This document shows positions 63,765 to 64,000 of a stretch of 64,000 bases of DNA, in pieces (within the stretch, counting starts at the first letter, position 1; each line of letters begins with the position of its first letter). The notes beneath the pieces were generated by a model. The model was not told the DNA's origin. It was given only the letters and a program-made list of their open reading frames with translations, and ran no database searches. Position numbers and translations under genes: made by a program. Source of the stretch: Phreatobacter cathodiphilus (GTDB taxonomy: Bacteria > Pseudomonadota > Alphaproteobacteria > Rhizobiales > Phreatobacteraceae); NCBI RefSeq assembly GCF_003008515.1, contig NZ_CP027668.1:788501-852500 (forward strand). Direction: 5' to 3'.

Positions 63765-64000
63765 TCAGCCGGCCGGCGCGATCTTGTCCTGGGTCTTCGT
63801 CTCGAAGTCGCTCGCCTCGTGCCGCTCGTGGAGCTGGCTCGCGGGATCGCCGGTGACGCGGTTCACCATCCGGCCGCGCTGCACGGCGGGACGGGCGAAG
63901 ACCTGTTCCGACCAGCGGTTGACGTTGGTGTAGCTTTCGACGTCGAGGAATTCCCCGGCATTGTAGAGCAGTCCCTTGGCGAGCTGACCGTACCAGGGCC
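63765..64000 (-). CDS. yghU: Glutathione transferase-like disulfide-bond reductase, YghU type (3' part)
   Basis: The last 77 residues of a gene whose start lies outside the window. They read from PWYGQLAKGLLYNAGEFLDV through NVNRWSEQVFARPAVQRGRM to DPASQLHERHEASDFE, a C-terminal helical domain typical of YghU/YfcG glutathione-dependent disulfide-bond reductases. The N-terminal thioredoxin-like domain with the active site is not seen, so activity cannot be judged. A hairpin follows the stop. Confidence 0.8.
   Translation of the reverse strand, partial: PWYGQLAKGLLYNAGEFLDVESYTNVNRWSEQVFARPAVQRGRMVNRVTGDPASQLHERHEASDFETKTQDKIAPAG

Overview
The window is a 64 kb piece of a GC-rich chromosome from an alphaproteobacterium, most likely of the order Hyphomicrobiales (Rhizobiales). 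The core-gene order supports this: a leucyl/arginyltransferase gene and parC, hemB, ldtR-ldtP, then glyA-nrdR-ribD-ribE-ribH-nusB-thiL is a familiar rhizobial arrangement. Further support comes from (R)-citramalate synthase, OpgC, a CreA-like protein and many TRAP, ABC and Bug-type uptake genes. The genus cannot be fixed from the sequence. There is no prophage, insertion sequence, CRISPR array or rRNA. One tRNA is present: tRNA-Val(CAC) on the minus strand, with an encoded CCA.

Layout. 0-9.4 kb: an SH3-domain protein, a LysE exporter, a GT39-type glycosyltransferase, succinate-semialdehyde dehydrogenase, a phosphoglycolate-phosphatase-like HAD enzyme, a cytosolic MCP-PilZ chemoreceptor, OpgC and two small hypothetical genes. 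9.4-13.3 kb: a minus-strand C4-dicarboxylate-type TRAP operon (dctM, dctQ, dctP) headed by its GntR/FCD regulator. 13.3-18.2 kb: a plus-strand NitT/TauT-type ABC transporter with an ATZ/TRZ-type amidohydrolase, preceded by a near-consensus sigma-54 promoter. 18.3-25.4 kb: the tRNA, an amino-acid-binding protein with a class III aminotransferase, a DUF2865 protein, and an FAD monooxygenase with a DUF2783 domain fused to its C-terminus. 25.4-33.5 kb: an Atm1-like exporter, a LOG protein, a parDE toxin-antitoxin pair, citramalate synthase with a GFA protein and a 44-residue membrane protein, and cysS. 33-42.8 kb: CreA, a VOC protein, parC, a Bug-family binding protein, cytochrome P460, a leucyltransferase, threonine dehydratase and hemB. 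43-46.6 kb: a valine-degradation operon. 47-55.4 kb: ldtR, a 43-residue membrane protein and ldtP, then the glyA-to-thiL riboflavin/thiamine/nus operon. 55.4-64 kb: a double-ATPase peptide-type ABC gene, a peptide-deformylase-like gene lacking key ligands, a TRAP-TAXI transporter, a globin-coupled chemoreceptor and the 3' end of a YghU-type glutathione transferase.

How the genes work together. The best candidate for a poorly described system is the sigma-54/NitT-TauT/amidohydrolase cluster, which looks like a nitrogen-limitation-induced scavenging pathway for an N-heterocycle or similar amine. Also notable are the monooxygenase-DUF2783 fusion, the MCP-PilZ-C-terminal-sensor architecture, the deformylase paralogue with altered metal ligands, and a composite inverted repeat found in two intergenic regions. 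Start sites were chosen by ribosome-binding sites, family N-termini and overlaps. No database search or computation could be run, so family names rest on motifs recognised by eye.
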